Positions 8,764 through 18,407 of a stretch of DNA of 64,000 nt are shown here, in pieces. The position numbers were made by a program, and so were the translations under genes. The stretch comes from Paenibacillus sedimenti. GTDB lineage: Bacteria; Bacillota; Bacilli; Paenibacillales; NBRC-103111. How positions within the stretch are numbered: the stretch's first letter is position 1; each line of letters starts with the position of its first letter. The DNA lies in the NCBI RefSeq assembly GCF_014534655.1, contig NZ_JACVVD010000003.1, positions 682,001-746,000 of the forward strand. Direction: 5' to 3'. A model generated the notes under the pieces. It worked only from the letters and a program-made list of their open reading frames with translations. It ran no database searches and was not told the origin of the DNA.

Positions 8764-10644
8764 CTAGGGTTCAACCCTGCCGATATTCGTGCCGCTTGGC
8801 GTTCCTGCTCCGATCAGATCACTGCCTGTAGCAAGCTTCAAAAAGTTGCCCAGATTTGGAGACCCGTCTGCATTGCGCGTCAAAGTCGGCGTTAAGCTCA
8901 CGAAATCAGCGTCGCTGGCGAGGAGACCGCTTGCATTCGTGCTTACATTGTTTTTCCACCATACATTCGTGCTCTGAACATCGGTGCCGCTTGTTTTATC
9001 GCTGGAAGAGCCTTTATAAGACAAGTTATTCGTAAATTGATGCGTTCCCAAATCAAATGCGAAATTGCTTTGTCCATTGTTGTAGGATGTATTATTTTTC
9101 AAAGTAATGGTGCCCGGATTGCTGTTGTAGGTGAAACCATGTTTCTTGTTCTGATAAGCCACGGAATTCGTTACCACGTGATTAACGGCGATTTTTTCAC
9201 CGCCTAATTTGTACCCGTTCCCGTCGCTATTACTAGTCGTACTTCCCGAAGAAGTCTGGCCGTTGTGATGAGCGACACTATTTCTGATTGTCACGGTTCC
9301 GATGGGCCCGGTCTCGGTTTTGGTGTATAAATCCCAGCCATCGTCCGTATTGTAAGCGGCAATGCAACCATCGAACACGTTGCCTGTACCCACCGTCAAT
9401 TTTGCCGCAAACCCGTCCGCATCCTCCCCGTTATCCGGGTCAAAATTATCGTGTGAATACGTATTAATGATTTCATTGTTGCTAGGCCATTCGCTGTCAG
9501 CCGCGGTGGAAGCATATCTGCCAAGCTGCACGCCTGTATCTCTGTTGTGATGTACATCCAGATTTTCTAACCGATTCGCGTTCCCGGCAACATAAATGCC
9601 ATTATCGGCAGCGCCTTTAATCTCCAGTCCCTTAATGGTCCAATTGCTGCCGTTGACTTGGAGTCCTCTGGCATTAAGCGATACGTCTGAAGCGTTGTAA
9701 GTCTGTGAAGAGAAATCCAAAATCGGCTTCTCTGAAGCATATGGAGCGATTTGTTTCTTGGCACTTGCTGTTCCGTTGTTCGTCCGATCAATTGTGATTT
9801 GCGTAGAATATGCGTAAGTCCCGCCTCTTAGATAGATGATTCCGCCTGGCGCGACTTTCGTTAAAGCCGCAGTCAATGTCGTAGGGCTCGCAAGCGTTCC
9901 CGGATTACTGTCGGTACCATTCGGAGCGACATATACTTCGCCGGCAGCAGGCGTTGGTGTGGGTGTGGGAGTAGGTGATGTTGACGGCGACGGCGTCGGA
10001 GTGGCTGTTGGCGTAGGACTCGGTGATCCTGAAGTATCCGATACTACCACTTGATCGAACTTCGCAGCAGTTTTATAGGCAATTAATCCAATCGCACCTG
10101 AAGTCAGGCTCGAATCTGTAGCACTAAGTTCTAAGGATCCGTTAACATACATACGAATCGTCGAACCTGTCATTTCCAGCTTCACGTTATACCATGTCCC
10201 TGTTGCCAGAGAAAAATCTTTGGTAGCTAAAGTCGTTGTGGAACCGCTTACTTTTTTACGGATTTCAAGCTTGCCTCCATTGCTGTTATACAAAGACGCT
10301 GCATAGAAATTGTTCCCGTCTTTATACCTTCCGGCCACATAAGCACGATTCGAACCATTCCAATTGCTCACGTTCACCTTGGCTTCAACCGAATAATCAG
10401 TCCATGCAGAATTGCCGGCTGATGCACGACCTTCGCTTGTGCTGGTCTGCTGGTACACGTAGGATCCACCGTCTTGTACAACCTCCCAGGCACCGTTCTG
10501 TGTCGTCCAGCCAATCGCGTTGCCATCCTCGAAATCATCAATGAATAAATTCGCTGCAAAGGCTTGTGGAATAAGCAGTATACCTGCAATTAAGGATGCA
10601 ATCGCTGCAGATGCGATCGTCGGTGCGGTCATCTTTTTTTTCAT
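8764..10644 (-). CDS. secreted pectate lyase, PL9 family, with N-terminal accessory domain
   Basis: 626 aa. Signal peptide (about 1-30, ending AFAAN), LamG/concanavalin-like domain (about 32-200), Pro-Thr-Ser linker (about 205-235), then a right-handed beta-helix of PL9 type (EVYVAPNGTDSNPGT, IYLRGGTY, EDADGFAAKL, GNGYKLGG). PL9 enzymes use a lysine as base and cut polygalacturonate. First gene of the PL9-PL1 operon. ATG 10644 is preceded by AGGAGAG. Together the two lyases would supply unsaturated galacturonate oligosaccharides for the nearby importers. Confidence 0.92.
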   Translation of the reverse strand: MKKKMTAPTIASAAIASLIAGILLIPQAFAANLFIDDFEDGNAIGWTTQNGAWEVVQDGGSYVYQQTSTSEGRASAGNSAWTDYSVEAKVNVSNWNGSNRAYVAGRYKDGNNFYAASLYNSNGGKLEIRKKVSGSTTTLATKDFSLATGTWYNVKLEMTGSTIRMYVNGSLELSATDSSLTSGAIGLIAYKTAAKFDQVVVSDTSGSPSPTPTATPTPSPSTSPTPTPTPTPAAGEVYVAPNGTDSNPGTLASPTTLTAALTKVAPGGIIYLRGGTYAYSTQITIDRTNNGTASAKKQIAPYASEKPILDFSSQTYNASDVSLNARGLQVNGSNWTIKGLEIKGAADNGIYVAGNANRLENLDVHHNRDTGVQLGRYASTAADSEWPSNNEIINTYSHDNFDPDNGEDADGFAAKLTVGTGNVFDGCIAAYNTDDGWDLYTKTETGPIGTVTIRNSVAHHNGQTSSGSTTSNSDGNGYKLGGEKIAVNHVVTNSVAYQNKKHGFTYNSNPGTITLKNNTSYNNGQSNFAFDLGTHQFTNNLSYKGSSSDKTSGTDVQSTNVWWKNNVSTNASGLLASDADFVSLTPTLTRNADGSPNLGNFLKLATGSDLIGAGTPSGTNIGRVEP

Positions 10645-10682
10645 TATTCACTCTCCTGCAAATGTAGTCACTTCGTTAGCAA

Positions 10683-10775
10683 TTATTTACTTGCCTTAGT
10701 ACTAACAATGCGATAATAATAATCCGTTCCATCCACTCCTTCCCAATAGATTTCTCCTGGAAACCAAGGAACCAT
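10683..10775 (-). pseudogene. remnant of a small gene upstream of PL9
   Basis: A 30-codon open stretch (MVPWFPGEIYWEGVDG then TDYYYRIVST) ends in TAA 38 bp before PL9. It reads like the C-terminal end of a real protein, but has no ribosome binding site. Just upstream, other frames give short protein-like words (IIAAIEKTGYI then a stop, DVRPTDDG), which suggests a decayed gene of about 55-60 codons. I do not recognise the family. Confidence 0.35.
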
Positions 10776-11024
10776 CGTCTGTCGGTCTTACATCTTAGAT
10801 ATATCCCGTTTTTTCAATTGCAGCAATAATCATCTTACGCTCTAATGTTATTTCTCAGATAAAACAGGTACTCTCAGCATTCGATAATCAGCAGCTCAGA
10901 TGATAATCACTGGAACACTTTTCCAGTTCGCACGCAAAAAAACCGTCCAATAGGACAGCCTGGGATGATTATCTTAATGAAAAATCAGTGAACAATCGTA
11001 GTCCAACCGTTCAGCCTACGATCA
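10776..11024. other. intergenic region before PL9
   Basis: Should hold the PL9-PL1 promoter (minus strand). A small hairpin CTGTCC-TATT-GGACGG followed by TTTTTTT on the minus strand (about 10935-10961) may be a second terminator for the importer operon. Nothing else is seen. Confidence 0.4.
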
Positions 11025-11074
11025 AAACTAATCCCCCCACAGCAGTTATGCTGCTGTGGGGGGATTAGTTTTTT
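11025..11074. terminator. strong bidirectional terminator of the importer operon
   Basis: A 20-bp perfect stem (AACTAATCCCCCCACAGCAG and its complement) with loop TTATG, T-rich on both sides. It lies about 60 bp after the end of the second permease gene. Confidence 0.9.
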
Positions 11075-11136
11075 ACCAGCTGCACATTACCCATAGCACT
11101 CGCTTAGCACCTGAGGGAAAAGTTAACCGCGTCCGA

Positions 11137-12066
11137 TCAACCCTTCACGCCGCCCACAGTCATTCCTTTAACAAAATACTTTTGCAGAAATGGATAGACC
11201 ATAATGATTGGAACGCTTGCGATGATCGTCATCGTAGCGCGGATCGCTGTCGGAGTCACCGTCAACGCGTTCGTATTTGCGCTATTGGCGAACACCTCCG
11301 CCGCCGATTGGGTCTGCGTCGTGTTCGTATTTTGCAATATTTTCATAAGCTCGTATTGCAATGTGCTCAAATAATCTTTGGAGGAGTTATACAAGAAAAC
11401 ATCGAACCAGGAGTTCCATTGTCCAACTGCGCAAAAGAGAGAAACTGTAGCCAAAACAGGCACGATTAGCGGAAGAACGACTCTTATGAACATTGCAAAA
11501 TCACCCGCCCCGTCAATACGGGCCGCTTCCAATATGCCGTCAGGCAGTCCTTCAATAAATGAACGAATCACGATCAGATTAAATACCCCGATAATGCCTG
11601 GAATAATGTATACCCAGAAGCTTCCCAACATACCGAGGTCACGAATCAACAAATAACCAGGGATTAGTCCGCCGCTAAAATACATCGTGAATATAAAAGA
11701 AATCGATACGAATTTGCGCAGCACGTATTCCTGACGGGAGATCGTAAAGGCGACCATAGCCGAGCAGAACACAGTAATCACTGTTCCTAGCACCGTTCTT
11801 AATACTGAAATGAAAGACGCTTGTATGATCAAAGCTTCGCTAAACACATATTTATAATTATCCAGCGTCCACATGCGGGGCAGCAAATAGATGTCGCCGC
11901 GAACGGCATCATTCGCATCGTTGAGAGATACAGCGAGCGTGTTGACAAACGGATACAACGTTACGACAACTAAACAGATCATGAAGAGGAAATTGCAAAT
12001 ATCGAAAACACGGTCTCCGAATGAAGAATAGCGTATGCGCGAGCCTTTATTCGTCACAGCTTCCAC
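11137..12066 (-). CDS. carbohydrate ABC importer permease (LplC-like)
   Basis: 309 aa, six predicted membrane helices. The EAA loop that contacts the ATPase is EAARIDGAGDFAMFIRVVLP near residue 190, and the C-terminus MTVGGVKG is typical of the LplC/YtcP group. Pairs with the LplB-like permease upstream (70-bp gap) and the binding protein at 13215-14903. I chose GTG 12066, 6 nt after AGGAGG, rather than GTG 12075, which touches the ribosome binding site. No ATPase gene is adjacent, as is usual for this importer group. Confidence 0.9.
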   Translation of the reverse strand: MEAVTNKGSRIRYSSFGDRVFDICNFLFMICLVVVTLYPFVNTLAVSLNDANDAVRGDIYLLPRMWTLDNYKYVFSEALIIQASFISVLRTVLGTVITVFCSAMVAFTISRQEYVLRKFVSISFIFTMYFSGGLIPGYLLIRDLGMLGSFWVYIIPGIIGVFNLIVIRSFIEGLPDGILEAARIDGAGDFAMFIRVVLPLIVPVLATVSLFCAVGQWNSWFDVFLYNSSKDYLSTLQYELMKILQNTNTTQTQSAAEVFANSANTNALTVTPTAIRATMTIIASVPIIMVYPFLQKYFVKGMTVGGVKG

Positions 12067-12136
12067 ACCGTACACCTCCTATTTTTCTATGGGGATATAT
12101 AGGGATCTTTGACCGGAGATCAAAGTCTCACCTTAT

Positions 12137-13111
12137 TTAGAACAATCTGGCTTCGCCGGCGCGCTTGGCAATTTGATTGGCGCTGATCAAGAAGATGAAG
12201 CTGACCACTGTTTTGAAAATGCCTGCTGCTGTTGCAATCGAGAAGTTGCTTAAGGATATCCCGTATTTCAATACAAAAATGTCAAGATTCTCCGAATAAT
12301 CAGCGGTCATTCCGTTTCCAAGCAAATATTGCGGTTCAAAGCCCGACTCTAGAATGTGCCCTAGGTTCATAATGAGCAATATGATAAAAACCGGTTTTAT
12401 TCCTGGGAGCGTAATATGCAAGATACGCTGAAATCTCCCTGCTCCGTCCATTTCCGCGGATTCATACAGTGCGGGATCGATCGTCGTCATGGCCGCCAAA
12501 AAAATGATCGTATTCCAGCCGACATTCTTCCACACCTCGGACAAACCGAGAATTCCCCAGAAATATTCACCCTTGCCGAGCCACAGGATCGGTTCGCTAA
12601 TCAAATGTAATTTTAATAATACAAAGTTGACAATACCGCCGTCCGTTGAAAGTGCGCCCGAGATAATGCTCGCGGCAACAACCCAGGAAACAAAGTGAGG
12701 CAAATAGCTGATCGTCTGTACGACTCTTTTGAAAATGAGTTGGCGCAGTTCATTGAGGAGAATGGCTAATGTAATGGCTGTAACGAAGCCCAGCACAAGG
12801 TTGATCGTGCTCATCGCAAGCGTATTGCGCAGTACGCGAAGAAATGTCTCATCTTGAAACAGAAATTTAAACTGGTCAAAGCCGACCCAGGTTTGTTCCG
12901 AGAACTTTTGGGCGGGACGATAATTTTGAAACGCGATCGTCCATCCCCAAAGCGGAACGTATTTAAAAATAAACAGCCAAATCAGAAAAGGGACCGACAT
13001 GGCAATCAGCGCTTTTTGTTTGCCAAGTTTTTGAAAAAACAAGGCCAATCCCGTTGATTTCCCGGACAGCGAATTTCTGCCCTTTAGGGTACTTGTCGTA
13101 AGGCTCTCCAT
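12137..13111 (-). CDS. carbohydrate ABC importer permease (LplB-like)
   Basis: 324 aa, six membrane helices, first near residue 35 (MSVPFLIWLFIFKYVPLWGW). EAA loop ESAEMDGAGRFQRILHITLP near residue 215. LplB/YtcP-type inner-membrane partner of the gene downstream. ATG 13111 has GGAGGAG at a long 13-nt spacing, so translation may be modest. A hairpin lies between this gene and the binding-protein gene before it. Confidence 0.9.
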   Translation of the reverse strand: MESLTTSTLKGRNSLSGKSTGLALFFQKLGKQKALIAMSVPFLIWLFIFKYVPLWGWTIAFQNYRPAQKFSEQTWVGFDQFKFLFQDETFLRVLRNTLAMSTINLVLGFVTAITLAILLNELRQLIFKRVVQTISYLPHFVSWVVAASIISGALSTDGGIVNFVLLKLHLISEPILWLGKGEYFWGILGLSEVWKNVGWNTIIFLAAMTTIDPALYESAEMDGAGRFQRILHITLPGIKPVFIILLIMNLGHILESGFEPQYLLGNGMTADYSENLDIFVLKYGISLSNFSIATAAGIFKTVVSFIFLISANQIAKRAGEARLF

Positions 13112-13159
13112 GGAAAATCACTCACTCCTCCAATAAGTTAGCATGTTATTTATCTGGAA

Positions 13160-13208
13160 AAAAAGGGACGCATGACATTGAACCATGCGTATTGTGCCTT
13201 GCGTCCCG
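13160..13208 (-). terminator. intra-operon hairpin between binding protein and permeases
   Basis: On the minus strand GGGACGCAAG ... CATGCGTCCC followed by TTTTTTT, placed just after the binding-protein stop. It probably acts as a partial terminator or RNA stabiliser that yields more binding protein than permease. Confidence 0.75.
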
Positions 13209-13214
13209 TGTCAC

Positions 13215-14903
13215 TTATTTCGACCAGTCGCCGGATGCGCGAGCTTGCACGATTTTGGTTACAAATGCTTCATACCCTTTGATATCCAGCTTGCTTGCCT
13301 GAGATGAATAATCGCTCCATGCTTTTTCAAACTTGTCGGGTGCAGAGAGAATCATTTCAGGATAAGCCTTCTTCTGAAGATCGCTCATTTTTTGCTCGAA
13401 AATTTGCTCCGGCGTACCTTGTCCCTTGTTAATGCTCCATGCAGGATACCATGGACGATCATCCGGTTTGCTGAATAAATCCGTAAAAACTTTCGCATTG
13501 TACGCCTTCAGGAGCGCCTTATCCCCTTCCGTAAAGTTCTTCTCTGCAACGACCGGCTGCTTGCTCGGATCATACGCATTGTTGCCTTTCACTACAGAAG
13601 AGTTACCGTAACGAGGCCAGCTATAGGCAAACTCTTTCAGACCGAAATCTTCATAGAACTTAGGATCTTTAATTTTCGCGATTTGCTCATCCGTACGGTA
13701 GAACATACCATTATCATCGACTTCATAGGTTTGACCTTTAATGCCCCATTGCACAAGTATCTGGTTCTCTTCTTTTAGCATGTTGTCCCAGAATTTGATA
13801 ATGCGAACAGGATCTTTAGCGCTCTTCGTAATTCCGATACCGCGGTTGTTTACGAAAGAAGGCGGATCGAGGTATTGATCCTTAATTCCTTTATCAAACA
13901 CGATCGGCAGAGGCATATACCGTTTATCGTCGATGCCTGCTTTGGCCAAGTTATTGCGGGCGTCGCCCACTTGCCAGTCATATGCGAAGTATCCGAGAAC
14001 GCGGCCGGAAGTCAACTTTGCTAAATATTGGTCTTTGTTCATCGTGAACGATTCTTTATCGAATAAACCTGCCGCGTTAACTTCATTAAGCTTTTTCACC
14101 CAGCGCTTGGTTGTTGCTTCGTCAATTGCGACCGTTTTCGCCTCGCGCGTCTTCATATCGATCAGAAGACCGCCGTCATTCGGATACCCTGCAAGATGGA
14201 ACGCCGGGTTTGTAATCGTAAAGAAGTTCGTATCATAGGTCAATACAGAGAACCCGATGGTGTCTTTTCCATCAACTTGCGGATGCTTCTCTTTGTACTT
14301 CTTGATGACATCGAAATATTCGTCGAGCGTCTTGATTTGGGGATATCCCATTTCCTTGAGCACACCGCGTTGAATCCAGAATGCGCCCTGGTCTACGTTC
14401 GGGTTCGCGATAAAGCCTTGGTTCGCGCTGTAAGGAAGGTGATGGATTTTTCCGTCTTTTTGCTTCATTTTGTTAAAGTATGGGCCGTATACGCGTTTGA
14501 TGTTCGGTCCATATTTTTCAATCAAATCGTCTAATGCGATGAATACGCCCGCATCCATAAATTTGTCAATTTCGCCCTCAGGTGAAATGACGTCTGGAAA
14601 CTCGTTGCCGGCAATCATAACGCCTGACTTGGTTTTGGATTCCCCTACAAGCGTCTCAACCTTGAAGTTGACTCCGGTCTGCTTTTCCAATTCTTTACCG
14701 ATCGGCGTTTCATTCGTGTTGATGTTCTTCCCGGCACCGAACCTGTAATAGGTAAATGTAACCGGTTTGTTGTCATCCGCAGCTGCCGCTGTGCTGCCAG
14801 GTGCATTCGAAGCGGCAGGGGCTGCAGTGTTCGAACCGCTGCAAGCGCTTAACGAAAGCGTTAACATTACACCGACTGTGAGTAAGGATAAACTTTTTTT
14901 CAT
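13215..14903 (-). CDS. extracellular sugar-binding lipoprotein (LplA-like)
   Basis: 562 aa. Lipoprotein signal with lipobox SLSACSGS (Cys near residue 21), then a large family 1-type binding fold (VTFTYYRFGAGKNIN near 45, PWYPAW near 485). The length of about 560 aa is typical of the LplA/YtcQ group rather than the 440-aa group. Start at ATG 14903 preceded by GGGGAG; an in-frame TTG at 14927 is less likely. First gene of the importer operon and directly downstream of the YesM-type kinase gene, which suggests control by that pair. Confidence 0.9.
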   Translation of the reverse strand: MKKSLSLLTVGVMLTLSLSACSGSNTAAPAASNAPGSTAAAADDNKPVTFTYYRFGAGKNINTNETPIGKELEKQTGVNFKVETLVGESKTKSGVMIAGNEFPDVISPEGEIDKFMDAGVFIALDDLIEKYGPNIKRVYGPYFNKMKQKDGKIHHLPYSANQGFIANPNVDQGAFWIQRGVLKEMGYPQIKTLDEYFDVIKKYKEKHPQVDGKDTIGFSVLTYDTNFFTITNPAFHLAGYPNDGGLLIDMKTREAKTVAIDEATTKRWVKKLNEVNAAGLFDKESFTMNKDQYLAKLTSGRVLGYFAYDWQVGDARNNLAKAGIDDKRYMPLPIVFDKGIKDQYLDPPSFVNNRGIGITKSAKDPVRIIKFWDNMLKEENQILVQWGIKGQTYEVDDNGMFYRTDEQIAKIKDPKFYEDFGLKEFAYSWPRYGNSSVVKGNNAYDPSKQPVVAEKNFTEGDKALLKAYNAKVFTDLFSKPDDRPWYPAWSINKGQGTPEQIFEQKMSDLQKKAYPEMILSAPDKFEKAWSDYSSQASKLDIKGYEAFVTKIVQARASGDWSK

Positions 14904-14954
14904 ACTTTGCTGAAACTCCCCTCTCAAAACGAATCTGTTGTTGTAAGCACTTTC

Positions 14955-14960
14955 ATTATA
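14955..14960 (-). promoter_or_regulatory. -10 box before the importer operon
   Basis: TATAAT on the minus strand, 52 bp before the start codon. The -35 region (TAATCA, 17 nt away) is poor, which fits a promoter needing an activator such as the AraC-type response regulator encoded upstream. Confidence 0.4.
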
Positions 14961-15027
14961 GTAAATCGTTCTCGGCTTGATTACCCTGTAAAGTTTAGTA
15001 TCTTCTTAGTAAAGCATAGGTGTATGA

Positions 15028-16791
15028 TCAGAGGTTCGGCTGCACCGGCATCGTAATGGTCACGATGGTGCCTGACCCGTCTTCGCTATCGATTCGGACA
15101 TCGATGGAGCTGCCATAATACAATTTCAATCGTAAAAAAGCATTCTTCATTCCCACGTGCTCGCTGACATCATCACCGTTCGTCATATATGCGTTCAGCA
15201 AAGCTACTTTTTCTCTAGGCATCCCAATCCCGCTATCGGAAATGGTAAATCTCAGCAAATCGCCCATTCTTGTTGCTTTCAGTTCAATCGTACCCTGACC
15301 TTGCAACGGCTCGATGCCGTGGATGCTTGCATTCTCGATAAAGGGAAGCAGCGTCATTTTCGGAATTTTACAATTATAAACCGACTCGTCCACTTCAAAG
15401 TGATAGCTCAGCTTATCGCCGAAACGGTACTTCTGAATTTCCAGGAAGCAGAGAATCAGATCCAGCTCATCCCGGAACGTGACCCAATCCCCGCCCCATT
15501 CCAAGGAACGGCGGAACATTTTCGCCATATTCTTAATAATCTTGGCCGTTTCGTTCTCTTGCTTCATCAAGCTTCGCATGCGAATAGTTTCTAAAGCATT
15601 GAATAAAAAATGAGGATTTATTTGGCTCTGCAGTGCGTTCAACTGCGATTGGCGTTGCTTCAGCTCCAAGTCTTTTTTCTGGATATCGGCGATATAGACA
15701 TCATCGATCAAGCTCTTGATTTGCACGGTCATCCGGTTAAACTCTCTGGTGAGCTGGCCGATCTCATCTTTGGATTCGGGCTCGCCTATGAGCTCGAAAT
15801 TTTGGTTTTTGACTTTTTTCATATGCACAAGAATGCGGACCAGACGCGCGTGAAGCGAGTGAGAAATCCAGATAATGATCAGCGTCGGCAGCAAAATGTT
15901 CACCAGCGCCAAATATACGACAAACTCTTTCGACTTACGCACGGCATCCAGCACATGCGAGTCGGAAACCAGTACGATGCGCCAACCTTGCAAATAATTC
16001 ACGGTGTAAGTGCGTTCCAGAACCATTCCATCCTTAGGTACCGGTACAGTCCGAAAGTTCGTGTGCCCCCGGGTCCAGTCGACTTGCGTATCGGTCGTAT
16101 ACTCGATATCGCCTTCCCCGTTAAGCAGGTACAGCTTCCCTTGCAGGGCTTGATTTTTGAACAACTGCTTGATGGCATCCGGGTTCAGATCGATTTTGAG
16201 CAATTTGTTAAAGGAGCTCGGATGGTCAAAATAGTTCAGCTGACGAATGATGCTGATGCCGCTGAATAACGCATCGCTGCCCCCGCTGCGGGTCACAAGC
16301 GGATAAGGCTGACCTTCGCGATGCAGCTTCTGCAGCTTGCGGTACCATTCAGTCTCGCGTATCACATCCGTTAGCGGATGCATGCCGCCGGAATCGAGGA
16401 TCGTCGGGTTCGAAGTATATAATTGGACGGACTTAATTTCGCTGTAAACCGAATTGTATTTATTCACATTAGCTGAAACCTGATTGTTGTACACCCGTAC
16501 AAAATCGATCGTTTCCTCATATCTTTGCTCGAGTACTTCGTTCAGTAAACTGTCGGTATAAAAAACGGACGAAATACCGACCGCGTTATCGACGCTCGCC
16601 CGGAAATCGTCCTTTAATTTATCCAGATTTAGAGAAATGTCTTCGGTTTTTTGACGCTCCACGTTATGCGTCGTCACGTTGTAAAAAATGATGTTCGTCA
16701 GCAATATGGGAATAAAGACGCACAGAACATACAGCATAAGCAGCTTATTGCGCAGGCGGACATTATGAAGGTGAAAGGATGGTTGTCTCAT
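15028..16791 (-). CDS. sensor histidine kinase, YesM-like
   Basis: 587 aa. Membrane helix near 14-34, extracellular sensor region, second helix near 285-305, HAMP region near 310-365, His_kinase domain with NPHFLFNALETI (phospho-acceptor His394), and an ATPase domain with N box PFIENASIHG and DSGIGM. Senses an extracellular carbohydrate signal and phosphorylates the partner regulator, whose gene overlaps by 29 bp upstream. ATG 16791 has GAGG 11 nt upstream. Located next to the LplA/B/C-like importer, its likely target. Confidence 0.92.
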   Translation of the reverse strand: MRQPSFHLHNVRLRNKLLMLYVLCVFIPILLTNIIFYNVTTHNVERQKTEDISLNLDKLKDDFRASVDNAVGISSVFYTDSLLNEVLEQRYEETIDFVRVYNNQVSANVNKYNSVYSEIKSVQLYTSNPTILDSGGMHPLTDVIRETEWYRKLQKLHREGQPYPLVTRSGGSDALFSGISIIRQLNYFDHPSSFNKLLKIDLNPDAIKQLFKNQALQGKLYLLNGEGDIEYTTDTQVDWTRGHTNFRTVPVPKDGMVLERTYTVNYLQGWRIVLVSDSHVLDAVRKSKEFVVYLALVNILLPTLIIIWISHSLHARLVRILVHMKKVKNQNFELIGEPESKDEIGQLTREFNRMTVQIKSLIDDVYIADIQKKDLELKQRQSQLNALQSQINPHFLFNALETIRMRSLMKQENETAKIIKNMAKMFRRSLEWGGDWVTFRDELDLILCFLEIQKYRFGDKLSYHFEVDESVYNCKIPKMTLLPFIENASIHGIEPLQGQGTIELKATRMGDLLRFTISDSGIGMPREKVALLNAYMTNGDDVSEHVGMKNAFLRLKLYYGSSIDVRIDSEDGSGTIVTITMPVQPNL

Positions 16792-18382
16792 GGCTGTATT
16801 CGCCTCGTTTGGTCAGTAGTTTTTTGCGATATTCCGAGGGAGGCATTCCCTCTATTTTTTCGAATTGAGCAACGAAATAATCCGCATTGTTGAAGCCTAC
16901 CTTCTCCGCAATCTCGTAGATACGGAGGTCGGTTTGACGGAGCAGCTTCTTGGCTTCGCCGATGCGAATGGAGAGCAGGAATTCATTGAAATAAACGCCG
17001 TATTTTTTCTTGAACAGCTGCCCGACATATACAGGGTTCATGAAAAATTCGGCGGCAATGCTTTTGAGATTAATGTTTTCCTGGTAATGGTACTCAATGT
17101 AGCATTTGATTTTATGGATACTGCCTTTGGTCTGCTCGCCTCTTAGCTGTTCGATCATCCGTGCGCTCTCGGCCATAAACGAAGTGAATAACAATTGCAG
17201 ATCACGGAAAGACAGCGACAGCTGGTCCCAGCCAAGCATCGGCTTAAGCGTCGTGAGAAGCTCAGTTTGTCCTTGCATCTGCTGCAATACACCTATGATC
17301 GCGTGTACATAACGATTAATGATCGTGCCTATAGCGTCTCTGCCCATCGATTTGGCTGCGATTTCGCCAAACAGGGTTATAATCGAAGCGCCAAGCCGCT
17401 CCATTTCCTGCTCTTCGACTGCTTCTTTAATCGCATGGAACAAGCTGGCATCCGGTTCAGAGTAACTGAGCGCCACCTTTTGTATGGATTCGTAAAGAAG
17501 CAGCCCTTTTAAGCTCGGCACATATTTATATTGCAGCGCTTCCTGCGTCGTCTGAACAGACTCCACAAGCGCTTTTATTTCTTTCACGCCTTTACCGATG
17601 TAAAGGGTGACCTCATCTTGCAAGCGACGTGCGAGCAAGCCTTGCAGCGCTTCCGCAAAGCGCTCGATACTGCCGCAGAATGGCTGCAGCCGATCACTCC
17701 CTATCAGGAAGGCGAATTGATGCTTGCGCAGCTGAACGACGAACTCATTCGGCGTTCCGGTCAGCGTTTGAAAGGCGTCAATGACGATATTAAGAACATC
17801 GCCAGGAGGAGAGATAGCGCTTTCTTTTTCAATTGTGAAACTCCGATTGATCTCTACGATGCCATATCGAAAAATAGTTCCTTTGGTTACCCGTACTTGC
17901 GCAGATAGCTCTTCCAGCGTTTTGGGCACCTGGTCGCCTCTGGACAATTGTTCGAATACGCCTTGTATGGTAAGTCGGCCACGAACCAACTGCTGGCCGA
18001 GCTCTTCACCGATTTGCTGGGCCAACCTGCGTAAAATCGCTTCTAACTCTTCCTCTTCAATCGGCTTCAAAATGTAATCGCTCACACCAAATCGAATGGC
18101 GGATTGCGCATAGGAAAAATCATTGTAACCGCTTAAAACAATAAATTTGCATGCGCTAATTCTCCGCCGCTTTACCTCTTCAATCAGCTGCAATCCGTCC
18201 AGCACCGGCATGCGAATATCCGTGATCACCACATCGGGCTGCTCGAACTCGATAAGCCGCAAAGCATCCTTGCCGTTATCGGCTTCACTGCAAACCCGAA
18301 AGCCTAGCGATTCCCAGTCGATTAATCCTAGCAAGCCTTTTCTGACATAGAGTTCATCATCCACCAGCATGACTTTCAACAT
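16763..18382 (-). CDS. response regulator with AraC DNA-binding domain, YesN-like
   Basis: 539 aa. Receiver domain with LVDDE, phospho-acceptor Asp55 (VVITDIRMP) and the conserved Lys in DYILKPIEEEEL; a long middle region; C-terminal AraC-type double HTH (INLKSIAAEFFMNPVYVGQLF, IYEIAEKVGFNNADYFVAQF). Start at ATG 18382 because AAGGGAG is 11 nt upstream; the in-frame GTG at 18394 has no spacing. Expected to activate the importer operon when phosphorylated. Confidence 0.93.
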   Translation of the reverse strand: MLKVMLVDDELYVRKGLLGLIDWESLGFRVCSEADNGKDALRLIEFEQPDVVITDIRMPVLDGLQLIEEVKRRRISACKFIVLSGYNDFSYAQSAIRFGVSDYILKPIEEEELEAILRRLAQQIGEELGQQLVRGRLTIQGVFEQLSRGDQVPKTLEELSAQVRVTKGTIFRYGIVEINRSFTIEKESAISPPGDVLNIVIDAFQTLTGTPNEFVVQLRKHQFAFLIGSDRLQPFCGSIERFAEALQGLLARRLQDEVTLYIGKGVKEIKALVESVQTTQEALQYKYVPSLKGLLLYESIQKVALSYSEPDASLFHAIKEAVEEQEMERLGASIITLFGEIAAKSMGRDAIGTIINRYVHAIIGVLQQMQGQTELLTTLKPMLGWDQLSLSFRDLQLLFTSFMAESARMIEQLRGEQTKGSIHKIKCYIEYHYQENINLKSIAAEFFMNPVYVGQLFKKKYGVYFNEFLLSIRIGEAKKLLRQTDLRIYEIAEKVGFNNADYFVAQFEKIEGMPPSEYRKKLLTKRGEYSHETTILSPS

Positions 18383-18407
18383 GAAGATATTCACTCCCTT
18401 GATTACG

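Noticed and set aside
9836-10054. Plus-strand Gly-Val-Asp repeat frame
   Set aside because: Antisense of the PL9 linker, not a gene.
15157-16269. Long plus-strand frames opposite the YesM-like kinase gene
   Set aside because: Antisense of a well-supported kinase; no start signals.
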